Assembly (NCBI GenBank): GCA_030149995.1
Contig: JASLGV010000387.1
Location: 1-7,811, forward strand
DNA length: 7,811 nucleotides
Direction of reading: 5' to 3'
Source: Pedobacter sp.
GTDB taxonomy: Bacteria > Bacteroidota > Bacteroidia > Sphingobacteriales > Sphingobacteriaceae
A program made the translations under genes and the position numbers. Positions within the stretch are counted from its first letter, which is position 1. Every line of letters begins with the position of its first letter. Below, piece by piece: positions 1-6,377 of the stretch. Below the pieces are notes generated by a model, which saw only the letters and a program-made list of their open reading frames with translations, had not been told where the DNA came from and ran no database searches.

Positions 1-604
1 TAGCTTCTGCGTTTGTAACCAATAAAAACTTATTTACTTTTTGCTTCTGTAAAACATCCACAACTTTTTTAATAACAGGATATTCTTCCTTTGCATCTCC
101 TTTAATACTCACGCGCATTTGCTCGCCATTCACTTCTGCATTGGCTTTACGTGCGTTCAACACCCAAGAGTTTAATTGGTTATCGGTTGAATCTGTCGGA
201 ATTCCCGGCTGAACACCTTGCTTCATCCGGTCTGAACCAGACATTGCAATAAACTTTTTAAGATCGGAGAATGGCACTCCAAAAGTTGAGATTACAGAAA
301 ACCTTTTTTTCTCCTCTGGGGTAAAAGTCACATCGTACTGCTCACCCATCAACTCCAAAGTCCTTTCTCTTACCTTATTTCCTGCTACTTCAAAGAAAAC
401 CTTTCCTTGACCAATTGTTAAAATGGCATTGTTTTCTGCCGGTACCTTAAACTCGTATGTTGACGAAGGTGTAACAACGGCTAAAGGTTCTGGTTGCCTT
501 GCTGTAGCAGTTAAGATGAAGAAAGTAAGCAACAGAGACGCCACATCACACATGGCGGTCATGTCTGTTACAGTACTTGTTCTTTTAACTTTTATTCTAG
601 GCAT
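1..604 (-). CDS. exbD: ExbD/TolR-family energy transducer, C-terminus beyond the left edge
   Basis: An open frame starts with ATG at 604 and runs leftward for 201 codons without a stop to the window edge, so the C-terminus is missing. The product begins MPRIKVKRTS, then has one membrane segment at about residues 20-35 (DVASLLLTFFIL) with an aspartate at position 20, in the place of the proton-carrying Asp of ExbD/TolR. The rest is a periplasmic domain; the end of the visible part (VSIKGD, then a helix with YPVIKKVVDVLQ) fits the conserved ExbD fold. ExbD works with ExbB in the inner membrane, using proton flow to energise TonB. The gene lies 82 bases downstream of exbB on the same strand, so they are probably co-transcribed. 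It is longer than the roughly 140 residues of E. coli ExbD, with extra sequence at about residues 55-140, as I recall for Bacteroidota members. Another exbD or tonB may follow beyond the edge (inference). Confidence 0.9.
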   Translation of the reverse strand, partial: MPRIKVKRTSTVTDMTAMCDVASLLLTFFILTATARQPEPLAVVTPSSTYEFKVPAENNAILTIGQGKVFFEVAGNKVRERTLELMGEQYDVTFTPEEKKRFSVISTFGVPFSDLKKFIAMSGSDRMKQGVQPGIPTDSTDNQLNSWVLNARKANAEVNGEQMRVSIKGDAKEEYPVIKKVVDVLQKQKVNKFLLVTNAEA

Positions 605-686
605 AATATAAAAATTATTCGTTTTTTAATAATGATGATCTTTTTTCCGGTTTTCCATAAAGCCGGTAAAAATATTTTCGAATTTT

Positions 687-1517
687 TTATTTATGCGTAC
701 TTGCGTAAGTCTGAACAATGCTGAAACCAGCTTCGTCAATTGCGTAAGTTAATTTATCAATTTTAGAAGTTAATACATTGTACATGATAATTGCAACTGT
801 AGATACCAAGATACCTGTTGCTGTATTGATAAGTGCCTCAGAGATACCTACCGCTAATGCTGATTGATCTGGTGCACCAGAGTTTGCTAAACCTGCGAAT
901 GCACGAATCATACCCGTTACTGTACCTAATAAACCTACTAATGTACCGATAGATACCAAAGTTGCAATTACCGTTAAGTTTTGCTCTAACATAGGCATTT
1001 CTAAAGCTGTAGCTTCTTCAACCTCTTTCTGAATAGCAACGATTGCCTGCTCAACATCTAAGTTGTTATCTGCTTCAACTTCGCTATATTTTTTCAAACC
1101 AGATTTAATAACGTTTGCTACAGAACCTTTTTGTTTATCGCACTCTGCTTTTGCAGCATCAATGTTGTTAGCGCTTAATAAACCTTGTACTTTACGGATG
1201 AAAGTATCTAAACTGCTTTGTCCACTTGCTTTTCCAATAACGATTAAACGCTCAATTGAAAATACGATTACCACTAAAAGTAAACCTACTAAACAAGCTA
1301 CAATCGGACCACCTTTATAAGCTGTTCCTAAGTAGTTTCCAGGTAATGGTAATTTTTCTCTGTCCCCATCAATAAAGTTACTACCCTCACCAAATACGAA
1401 TCTCCAAACACAGAATCCAATTACAATACAGATCGGAATAACGAATGTTGCAAATACGTTTGATGCACTAGCAGAGCTCTCTTTTTTAACAGTTGTTGGT
1501 TTTGGTGCGTTTGCCAT
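687..1517 (-). CDS. exbB: MotA/TolQ/ExbB-family proton channel protein
   Basis: The 276-residue product has four likely membrane segments, at about residues 22-43, 70-88, 183-208 and 225-250. The third holds the family motif GLLGTVTGMIRAF (195-207) and the fourth GISEALINTATGI (224-236), with Glu227 in the place of the conserved channel glutamate of ExbB. A soluble, helix-rich stretch at about 90-180 corresponds to the cytoplasmic loop. The role is the proton-driven motor subunit that pairs with ExbD in the inner membrane. E. coli ExbB has three membrane helices; the extra N-terminal one here follows a Lys-containing tail, so the N-terminus is predicted to be cytoplasmic. ATG at 1517 is preceded by an A-rich leader with no Shine-Dalgarno sequence. 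A promoter-like site lies about 100 bases upstream. It could equally be called tolQ; the subtype cannot be fixed from the sequence alone. Confidence 0.93.
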   Translation of the reverse strand: MANAPKPTTVKKESSASASNVFATFVIPICIVIGFCVWRFVFGEGSNFIDGDREKLPLPGNYLGTAYKGGPIVACLVGLLLVVIVFSIERLIVIGKASGQSSLDTFIRKVQGLLSANNIDAAKAECDKQKGSVANVIKSGLKKYSEVEADNNLDVEQAIVAIQKEVEEATALEMPMLEQNLTVIATLVSIGTLVGLLGTVTGMIRAFAGLANSGAPDQSALAVGISEALINTATGILVSTVAIIMYNVLTSKIDKLTYAIDEAGFSIVQTYASTHK

Positions 1518-1613
1518 TTTTTTTAAATTTTTAGTTTTAGTTCTTGTTTTTAATTTTTAGCCTTTTGCTTTTGTAATACTCACAACGGATATAATCTGAT
1601 TTTGTTGCGAAAA

Positions 1614-1643
1614 CAAATTTATAACTTTGATTTAAATAACAAA
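1614..1643 (-). promoter_or_regulatory. Bacteroidota-type promoter for exbB-exbD
   Basis: On the minus strand TTTG (1643-1640), 18 bases and TAAATTTG (1621-1614) match the Bacteroidota sigma-factor consensus TTTG / TAnnTTTG. The predicted transcript would start near 1607, giving an A-rich leader of about 90 bases before exbB. The terminator of pckA lies just upstream, so exbB needs its own promoter. The region is AT-rich, so a chance match is possible. Confidence 0.6.
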
Positions 1644-1715
1644 TTAAATATGTCAATAAACAATCAAATCGTTACTTAACATTTTAGTTTTTCAGCTTAC
1701 CCAATGCCGTATAAC

Positions 1716-1743
1716 AAAAAAATTGCCTCAGCCGGAGGCAATT
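1716..1743 (-). terminator. Intrinsic terminator downstream of pckA
   Basis: A perfect 9-bp stem (AATTGCCTC at 1721-1729, GAGGCAATT at 1735-1743) with a 5-base loop is followed on the minus strand by a run of T (complement of the A tract 1716-1722). It lies about 70 bases past the pckA stop. A weaker AT-rich hairpin (1787-1810) directly after the stop codon lacks a U-tract and may only protect the 3' end. Confidence 0.85.
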
Positions 1744-1814
1744 CTTTCACAATAAAAACTAAAAAAAAATCGATTTGCAAATTTTTCGGCTAAAAAATGC
1801 ATTTTAACCGGCAT

Positions 1815-3410
1815 TTAACATAATTTTAACACTCCCTTATCATCCTTAAGCATATTTGCCTCTTCAAACTGCTTAAAATTCTCTGAAAAGGCATCAGCGA
1901 GTTCTTTTGCTTTTGCAACGTATACTGTCTGATCTTTCCAGGTATTTACCGGGTCTAAAATTTCAGATGGAACATGTGGACAACTCACCGGCATCCTTAA
2001 TTTAAAAATATCGTGTTCTTTATAACTCACGTCGTTCAGGGCACCTTCCAATGCAGCGGTAATCATGGCCCGGGTAAAGCTAAGTTTCATTCGGCTACCA
2101 ACGCCGTATCCACCTCCAGACCATCCCGTATTTACCAACCACACGTTTACCTGATGCTTTCTCATTTTTTCGCCCAGCAAAGCGGCATATTTAGAAGGAT
2201 GAAGTGGCAGAAATGCTTTACCAAAACAGGCCGAAAACGTTAACTGAGGCTCTGTAATCCCCGTTTCGGTACCTGCAACCTTTGCCGTATAACCACTCAT
2301 AAAATGAAACATAGCTTGTTCTACACTCAATTTCGATATGGGTGGCAACACTCCGAAGGCATCGGCTGTTAAGAAAAATATGTTTTTTGGCACACTTGCA
2401 ATGGAAGGAATAATTGCGTTTTCTATAAAATTAATCGGATAAGCAACCCTTGTGTTTTCGGTTTTGTCGATATTTGAAAAATCAACATCTGTTGTTCCCG
2501 GAAAATAGTTTATATTTTCCAATAACGCCCCGGATTTAATGGCCTTGTAAATCTGAGGTTCTTTTTCGGCTGTTAGATCTACACACTTTGCATAACAACC
2601 ACCTTCAAAATTAAAGACAGAATCTTCTCCCCAACCGTGTTCGTCATCTCCGATCAACCCTCTTTCGGGATCTGCAGATAAGGTTGTTTTTCCGGTCCCG
2701 GACAAGCCAAAAAAGATGGCGGTATCTCCCTGCTTACCTACATTTGCTGAGCAATGCATCGAAAGTGTATTTCTATAAACGGGCAAAATGAAGTTCAAGA
2801 CAGAGAAAATGCCTTTTTTAATTTCGCCGGTATATCCTGTTCCACCGATAAGGATAACCTTTTTAGTAAAATTTAAGATGGAAAAATTCTCCTGTCTGGT
2901 GCCATCAGTTGCGGGATTAGCCAGAAAACCGGGAGCGGCGATAATTGTCCATTCTGGTTGTGCCACAAATTCGCTTTCATCCGGCCGGATGAAAAGATTA
3001 TAAGCAAAGAGGTTTTGATAAGCCGTTTCTGTTATAACCCTTATAGATATGGCATAATCAGGATCTGCACAAGCTCGGGCATCCCTTACGTAAAGTGTCT
3101 TGGTATTTAAATAGCCAATCATTTTATCATAAAGTGCCTCAAACTTTTCAGGGCTGAATTTAATATTTACATCGCCCCACCAAACGGTATTTTCAGTTTC
3201 GGCATCACATACAATAAAACGGTCTTTAGGCGACCGACCTGTAAATTTACCTGTATCGATGGCTAAAGCGCCTGATGAAGCAATTGTTCCTTCTTTATTT
3301 TCGCGCGCAGCATCAACCAGTTGGTCTGGCGTTAACTGGTATTTTACATCCAGACGATCATTAAATTTTAAATAAGTTAAATTTGGCTTTAACCATTCAT
3401 TTCTGCTCAT
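1815..3410 (-). CDS. pckA: Phosphoenolpyruvate carboxykinase (ATP)
   Basis: The 531-residue product is full length for the ATP-dependent family. It catalyses oxaloacetate + ATP to phosphoenolpyruvate + ADP + CO2, the entry step of gluconeogenesis, in the cytoplasm. Visible motifs in order are GRSPKDRF (58-65, substrate-binding arginine), KKG at 198-200 and SMHCSANVG (217-225), which supply the Lys and His metal ligands, the P-loop GLSGTGKTT (235-243), and GLIGDDEHGW (251-260) with the second metal-binding Asp. EGGCYAK (269-275) is also typical. All expected active-site residues are present. ATG at 3410 gives MSRNEWLKPN and sits about 20 bases from a promoter-like site. It is flanked by a terminator and its own promoter, so it is probably monocistronic. 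Control by carbon supply is plausible, but no operator could be recognised. Confidence 0.97.
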   Translation of the reverse strand: MSRNEWLKPNLTYLKFNDRLDVKYQLTPDQLVDAARENKEGTIASSGALAIDTGKFTGRSPKDRFIVCDAETENTVWWGDVNIKFSPEKFEALYDKMIGYLNTKTLYVRDARACADPDYAISIRVITETAYQNLFAYNLFIRPDESEFVAQPEWTIIAAPGFLANPATDGTRQENFSILNFTKKVILIGGTGYTGEIKKGIFSVLNFILPVYRNTLSMHCSANVGKQGDTAIFFGLSGTGKTTLSADPERGLIGDDEHGWGEDSVFNFEGGCYAKCVDLTAEKEPQIYKAIKSGALLENINYFPGTTDVDFSNIDKTENTRVAYPINFIENAIIPSIASVPKNIFFLTADAFGVLPPISKLSVEQAMFHFMSGYTAKVAGTETGITEPQLTFSACFGKAFLPLHPSKYAALLGEKMRKHQVNVWLVNTGWSGGGYGVGSRMKLSFTRAMITAALEGALNDVSYKEHDIFKLRMPVSCPHVPSEILDPVNTWKDQTVYVAKAKELADAFSENFKQFEEANMLKDDKGVLKLC

Positions 3411-3431
3411 AACAATAATAAGTTAGTGCAG

Positions 3432-3439
3432 CAAAGGTA
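3432..3439 (-). promoter_or_regulatory. -7 element of a probable pckA promoter
   Basis: TACCTTTG on the minus strand (3439-3432) matches the Bacteroidota -7 consensus TAnnTTTG. It predicts a start of transcription near 3425 and a leader of about 15 bases. The partner TTTG is imperfect: TTAG at 3462-3459, 19 bases away, is the best candidate. The rest of the 184-base gap between pckA and the SUI1 gene (3411-3594) is AT-rich; a T-rich run on the minus strand at about 3583-3592, just past the SUI1 gene, has no convincing stem. Confidence 0.5.
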
Positions 3440-3594
3440 GATAGTTAAACACCAAAAACTAACTGATTTTCAATCTTTTTTTACATATTGTAACAAATAC
3501 ACTATAACAAAAACAACTGATTAACAAATGGTTAACAACAAAAATCAACCACAAAGAAAATCCAATTAATACACTAAGCAACTAAAAAAACAAA

Positions 3595-3945
3595 CTATCC
3601 GCCTGCCTTTTTAGCCTTATACCCTTCCTTTTGGAGTATCGAAAGAACCTTGTCTCTAACATCGCCCTGGATCAATATTTCATTGTCTTTAACAGATCCG
3701 CCCACCCCGCATTTTGTTTTAAGCATTTTCCCAAGCACATCCAGGTCTTCTGGCCTGCCTTTAAAGCCTGTAATCAACGTAACAGCCTTTCCGCCTCTGT
3801 TTCTTTTATCCAGCATCACTCGAAAATCTTGTTGCTGATTAGGTAAAGTGACTGTATCATCAACTTCTTCTTCATATTCAAAATCCGGGTTGGTCGAATA
3901 CATAATACCACCCAGATCGCTTAAGCTGTTCTTTTTCGTTTTCAT
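3595..3945 (-). CDS. SUI1/eIF1-like protein (YciH family)
   Basis: The 116-residue product has a flexible, acidic N-terminal tail (to about residue 40) and then a SUI1 domain. Typical elements are DKRNRGGKAVTLITGF (46-61), a helix with LGKMLKTKCGVGGSV (71-85), EILIQGD (89-95) and a C-terminal helix ending in GYKAKKAGG. Archaeal and eukaryotic SUI1/eIF1 checks start-codon choice on the small ribosomal subunit; the bacterial YciH relatives are less well understood and a role in translation initiation is inferred. ATG at 3945 lies 14 bases after the stop of the lipid kinase gene and no separate promoter is seen, so the two are probably one operon. A second ATG at codon 15 (MYSTNPDF) is possible but the first gives the more usual Lys-rich start. 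Confidence 0.9.
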   Translation of the reverse strand: MKTKKNSLSDLGGIMYSTNPDFEYEEEVDDTVTLPNQQQDFRVMLDKRNRGGKAVTLITGFKGRPEDLDVLGKMLKTKCGVGGSVKDNEILIQGDVRDKVLSILQKEGYKAKKAGG

Positions 3946-3959
3946 ATTATTTTATCTGG

Positions 3960-4841
3960 TTAGGGTACGATTACTTGTAACGATAAGGGGTTTATGTTTA
4001 CATCAATACTTTTCCCCATATGGAGCGGTTCACCATCAAGGTGTACAGCATCATCCTGTAACCTGCTAATCTTAATGTTGCGGCCTTTTATAATTTCAAT
4101 CATATCAGAACGCCCAGCTCTACCCGTTAGCATTACATAACTTAGCTTAGGTAATTTATAAAGCGGAAAAGGCTTAATAATACAAATATCAAGTAGGCCA
4201 TCGCGTACAGAGGCATCTGGTGCAATAAATACATTGTTTCCATATTGAGAGGAGTTGGCAATGCTAATGGCAAAAGCCTGCCGCTTATATTCAACGCCAT
4301 CAATGTTCAGTATGTATTGCTGTGCTTTATAATTTAATATTTCCCGAACACCTTCTTTCAGATATCCGCTGAATCCTCTTTTTTTGTTTCCTGAAAAAAC
4401 AGCACTCAAGCGCGCATCAAAGCCAATACCAGCCATATTAAAGAAGGCCTTATTATTCAGGCTGGCTGTATCAATTTCCATGATATTGATGGCATTAATA
4501 ACAAAGAGTGCATTCCTCAGGTTCTTAGAAAGATTTAAAAACCTGGCCAGTCCGTTTCCCGACCCCAAAGGTAAAATACCCAGTATTTTATTGTGCAACA
4601 TTACCTTTGCTGCCACTTCATTAATGGTACCATCGCCACCTGCTGCCACAATTATGTCAAAATTCTTGTTGGCAGCTTCTTCTGCAAGTTCTGCAGCATG
4701 ACCTACATACTCTGTAAAACTAAAGTATGAATTGAACTTCTCTTTATCCAAATACTTATCTATAAGCCCTGGAATACGTGATTTCCCCTTTCCGCCGGAG
4801 ATGGGGTTAATAACAAATAAAATATTTTTCTTGATTTGCAA
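3960..4841 (-). CDS. YegS/BmrU-type lipid kinase (diacylglycerol kinase catalytic domain)
   Basis: The 293-residue product matches the soluble lipid kinase family in length and order of motifs: NPISGGKGK (12-20), the nucleotide-binding GGDGT (68-72), PLGSGNGLAR (91-100), AGIGFDA (137-143), DGLLDI (214-219) and LDGEP (268-272). Members phosphorylate diacylglycerol or related lipids with ATP at the inner face of the membrane; the substrate here cannot be told. The reading frame begins with TTG at 4841 (encoded product QIKKNILFVINP after the initiator). The frame stays open upstream to a TAG near 4900 but holds no ATG or GTG there, and the TTG gives the usual family N-terminus, so TTG is the best choice. 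The SUI1 gene follows after 14 bases. The gene is divergent from metK; no clear minus-strand promoter was found in the shared 230-base gap. Confidence 0.9.
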   Translation of the reverse strand: MQIKKNILFVINPISGGKGKSRIPGLIDKYLDKEKFNSYFSFTEYVGHAAELAEEAANKNFDIIVAAGGDGTINEVAAKVMLHNKILGILPLGSGNGLARFLNLSKNLRNALFVINAINIMEIDTASLNNKAFFNMAGIGFDARLSAVFSGNKKRGFSGYLKEGVREILNYKAQQYILNIDGVEYKRQAFAISIANSSQYGNNVFIAPDASVRDGLLDICIIKPFPLYKLPKLSYVMLTGRAGRSDMIEIIKGRNIKISRLQDDAVHLDGEPLHMGKSIDVNINPLSLQVIVP

Positions 4842-4876
4842 AGCTCTGGAATAAGATTACAAAATAATCTATAATT

Positions 4877-4905
4877 TTTGAAATAAAGAAAATATGCTAA
4901 TTTTG
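4877..4905 (+). promoter_or_regulatory. Bacteroidota-type promoter for metK
   Basis: TTTG (4877-4880), 17 bases and TAATTTTG (4898-4905) match the TTTG / TAnnTTTG consensus. The predicted transcription start near 4911 falls right at the 5' edge of the riboswitch-like element, which supports both calls and gives a leader of about 160 bases. Confidence 0.68.
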
Positions 4906-4913
4906 TATAACAA

Positions 4914-4990
4914 AAGTGGATCGATTTGCGATGTTTTGCGAAGGTAAAACGGGATTGCAACCACGTAAAAAAAAGTGCTAATACTCTCCT
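4914..4990 (+). promoter_or_regulatory. Probable SAM-II riboswitch in the metK leader
   Basis: The order of conserved blocks fits the SAM-II aptamer (Rfam RF00521): P1 5' strand GTGG (4916-4919), GATTTG (4924-4929), ATTGCAACCACG (4954-4965, containing the P1 3' strand CCAC), an A-rich linker (4967-4974), then GTGCTAAT (4975-4982). From memory the known consensus reads roughly GAUUUG, UUGCAgCCACG, A-rich, GCUAA. Pseudoknot pairing could join GGA (4952-4954) with TCC (4987-4989), and TGC (4956-4958) with GTG (4975-4977) using G-U pairs. A stem-forming insert (4932-4951, TGTTTT with AAAACG) lengthens the first loop. SAM-II RNAs bind S-adenosylmethionine and reduce expression; here the controlled gene makes SAM. 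P1 is short (4 bp), and the call is by eye, so a covariance-model search is the decisive check. Confidence 0.78.
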
Positions 4991-5029
4991 TCAATCAATT
5001 TACAACCTGTTTCCAGGGGTTGTTAGCAC
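4975..5029 (+). promoter_or_regulatory. Candidate competing helix and hairpin in the metK leader
   Basis: GTGCTAA (4975-4981), the 3' strand of the SAM-II core, is perfectly complementary to TTAGCAC (5023-5029). Between them is a hairpin, ACAACCTG (5002-5009) with loop TTTC and CAGG plus TTGT on the 3' side (5014-5023, two G bulged). SAM binding and this 7-bp helix would exclude each other. No U-tract follows, so it is not a standard terminator; bases 5030-5070 contain a single G and no C and no Shine-Dalgarno sequence. The pairing is visible; the regulatory role is inference. Confidence 0.5.
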
Positions 5030-5070
5030 AATAAGTTAAAATTTATTTATATTAAAATTATTATTTAATA

Positions 5071-6321
5071 ATGTCATATCTAATTACATCAGAATCTGTT
5101 TCTGAAGGTCACCCGGATAAAATTGCCGATCAAATCTCAGATGCCTTAATTGATAATTTTCTTGCCTTCGACCCGGATTCTAAAGTTGCCTGCGAAACAC
5201 TAGTAACAACCGGACAGGTTATTTTGGCCGGAGAAGTAAAATCAAAAACATATTTAGACGTTCAGCAAATTGCACGTGATGTAATTAAAAAAATTGGTTA
5301 CACCAAAAGCGAATACATGTTTGAGGCAAATTCTTGTGGTATTTTATCTGCTATTCATGAGCAGTCGCAAGATATTAATCAAGGTGTAGACCGTACAAAC
5401 AAAGAAGAGCAGGGTGCGGGAGATCAGGGCATGATGTTTGGATATGCAACTGATGAAACAGAAGACTTTATGCCGCTTGCGCTTAATCTTTCTCACAAGC
5501 TGTTACAGGAACTTGCCGAGTTAAGGCGCGAAAATAAGGAAATTACTTACCTGCGTCCGGATGCTAAAAGCCAGGTTACATTGGAGTACGACGATCAGAA
5601 TAAACCTGTTCGGATTGATGCAATTGTGATCTCTACACAGCATGATGACTTTGACGCTGAAAGTACTATGCTGGCTAAAATTAAACAGGATCTTATTGAA
5701 ATTCTAATTCCGAGAATTATTAAAAAGAACCCGCAATACGCACACCTGTTCAATGATCAGATCCAATATCACATCAATCCAACCGGAAAATTTGTGATTG
5801 GTGGGCCACATGGCGATACGGGATTAACCGGACGTAAAATCATTGTAGATACTTATGGTGGTAAAGGTGCACACGGTGGTGGGGCATTTTCGGGTAAAGA
5901 TCCGAGCAAGGTAGATAGAAGTGCGGCGTATGCCACCCGTCACATTGCTAAAAATTTAGTAGCAGCTGGTATTGCAAGCGAAATTCTTGTACAGGTTAGT
6001 TACGCGATAGGTGTGGCAAAACCAATGGGTATTTACATCAATACATATGGTACAGCTAAAGTAAATCTTACGGATGGCGAAATCGCCAAAGTAGTAGAAT
6101 CTATTTTCGATATGCGTCCATACTTTATTGAGCAACGTCTTAAATTAAGAAATCCGATTTACAGCGAAACAGCTGCTTACGGTCACATGGGGCGCAAGCC
6201 AGAAACAGTTTCAAAAACATTCAGAACCCCTAACGGAGAAGAAAAAACAGTTTCGGTAGAACTTTTCACATGGGAGAAACTTGATTACGTAGATGCTGTT
6301 AAAAAAGCCTTTAACTTATAA
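5071..6321 (+). CDS. metK: S-adenosylmethionine synthetase (methionine adenosyltransferase)
   Basis: The 416-residue product joins methionine and ATP to give S-adenosylmethionine, phosphate and diphosphate; it works in the cytoplasm as an oligomer. Conserved blocks include [19 protein letters not shown] (7-25, with the catalytic His14 and metal-binding Asp16), the signature [12 protein letters not shown] (115-126), the Gly-rich loop [16 protein letters not shown] (241-256), and the second signature [16 protein letters not shown] (269-284). It is somewhat longer than E. coli MetK (384 residues), with extra sequence at about 140-180 as in Bacteroidota relatives. ATG at 5071 gives the expected [10 protein letters not shown] start; no Shine-Dalgarno sequence precedes it. 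The 160-base leader resembles a SAM-II riboswitch, so feedback control by its own product is likely. A terminator follows 17 bases after the stop. Confidence 0.98.
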   Translation: MSYLITSESVSEGHPDKIADQISDALIDNFLAFDPDSKVACETLVTTGQVILAGEVKSKTYLDVQQIARDVIKKIGYTKSEYMFEANSCGILSAIHEQSQDINQGVDRTNKEEQGAGDQGMMFGYATDETEDFMPLALNLSHKLLQELAELRRENKEITYLRPDAKSQVTLEYDDQNKPVRIDAIVISTQHDDFDAESTMLAKIKQDLIEILIPRIIKKNPQYAHLFNDQIQYHINPTGKFVIGGPHGDTGLTGRKIIVDTYGGKGAHGGGAFSGKDPSKVDRSAAYATRHIAKNLVAAGIASEILVQVSYAIGVAKPMGIYINTYGTAKVNLTDGEIAKVVESIFDMRPYFIEQRLKLRNPIYSETAAYGHMGRKPETVSKTFRTPNGEEKTVSVELFTWEKLDYVDAVKKAFNL

Positions 6322-6337
6322 GAATTCTTTGTATCAA

Positions 6338-6377
6338 AGAAGCCTTCCTCTTAAATGGGGGAAGGCTTCTCTGTTTT
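6338..6377 (+). terminator. Bidirectional terminator shared by metK and the second exbD
   Basis: An 11-bp perfect stem (AGAAGCCTTCC at 6338-6348, GGAAGGCTTCT at 6360-6370) is followed on the plus strand by CTGTTTT. On the minus strand the same stem is followed by TTTGATAC, a weaker U-tract. The stem ends 6 bases from the stop codon of the convergent exbD, so one structure can end both transcripts. Confidence 0.85.

Noticed and set aside
423..611. Plus-strand open frame of 62 codons
   Set aside because: It lies antisense to exbD, whose membrane segment and frame are clear; the predicted peptide resembles no family.
647..666. CCGG...CCGG hairpin between exbB and exbD as a terminator
   Set aside because: On the transcribed minus strand it has a C-A mismatch and is followed by A rather than U, so it would not stop exbD transcription.
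1063..1320. Plus-strand open frame of 85 codons inside exbB
   Set aside because: Antisense to a well-supported membrane protein gene; no promoter or family motif.
1787..1810. Hairpin directly after the pckA stop as the terminator
   Set aside because: No U-tract follows on the minus strand; the stem at 1721-1743 fits far better.
2013..3003. Two plus-strand open frames inside pckA
   Set aside because: Both are complementary-strand shadows of the highly conserved PEP carboxykinase frame.
3631..4069. Three overlapping plus-strand frames over the SUI1 and lipid kinase genes
   Set aside because: Antisense to genes with clear domain motifs; the frames overlap one another and look random.
4384..4701. 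Plus-strand frame of 105 codons inside the lipid kinase gene
   Set aside because: It opposes the GGDGT and PLGSGN motifs of the real gene and has no family resemblance.
4760..4960. Minus-strand frame of 66 codons across the metK leader
   Set aside because: It covers the riboswitch-like leader and metK promoter in antisense and overlaps the lipid kinase gene in another frame.
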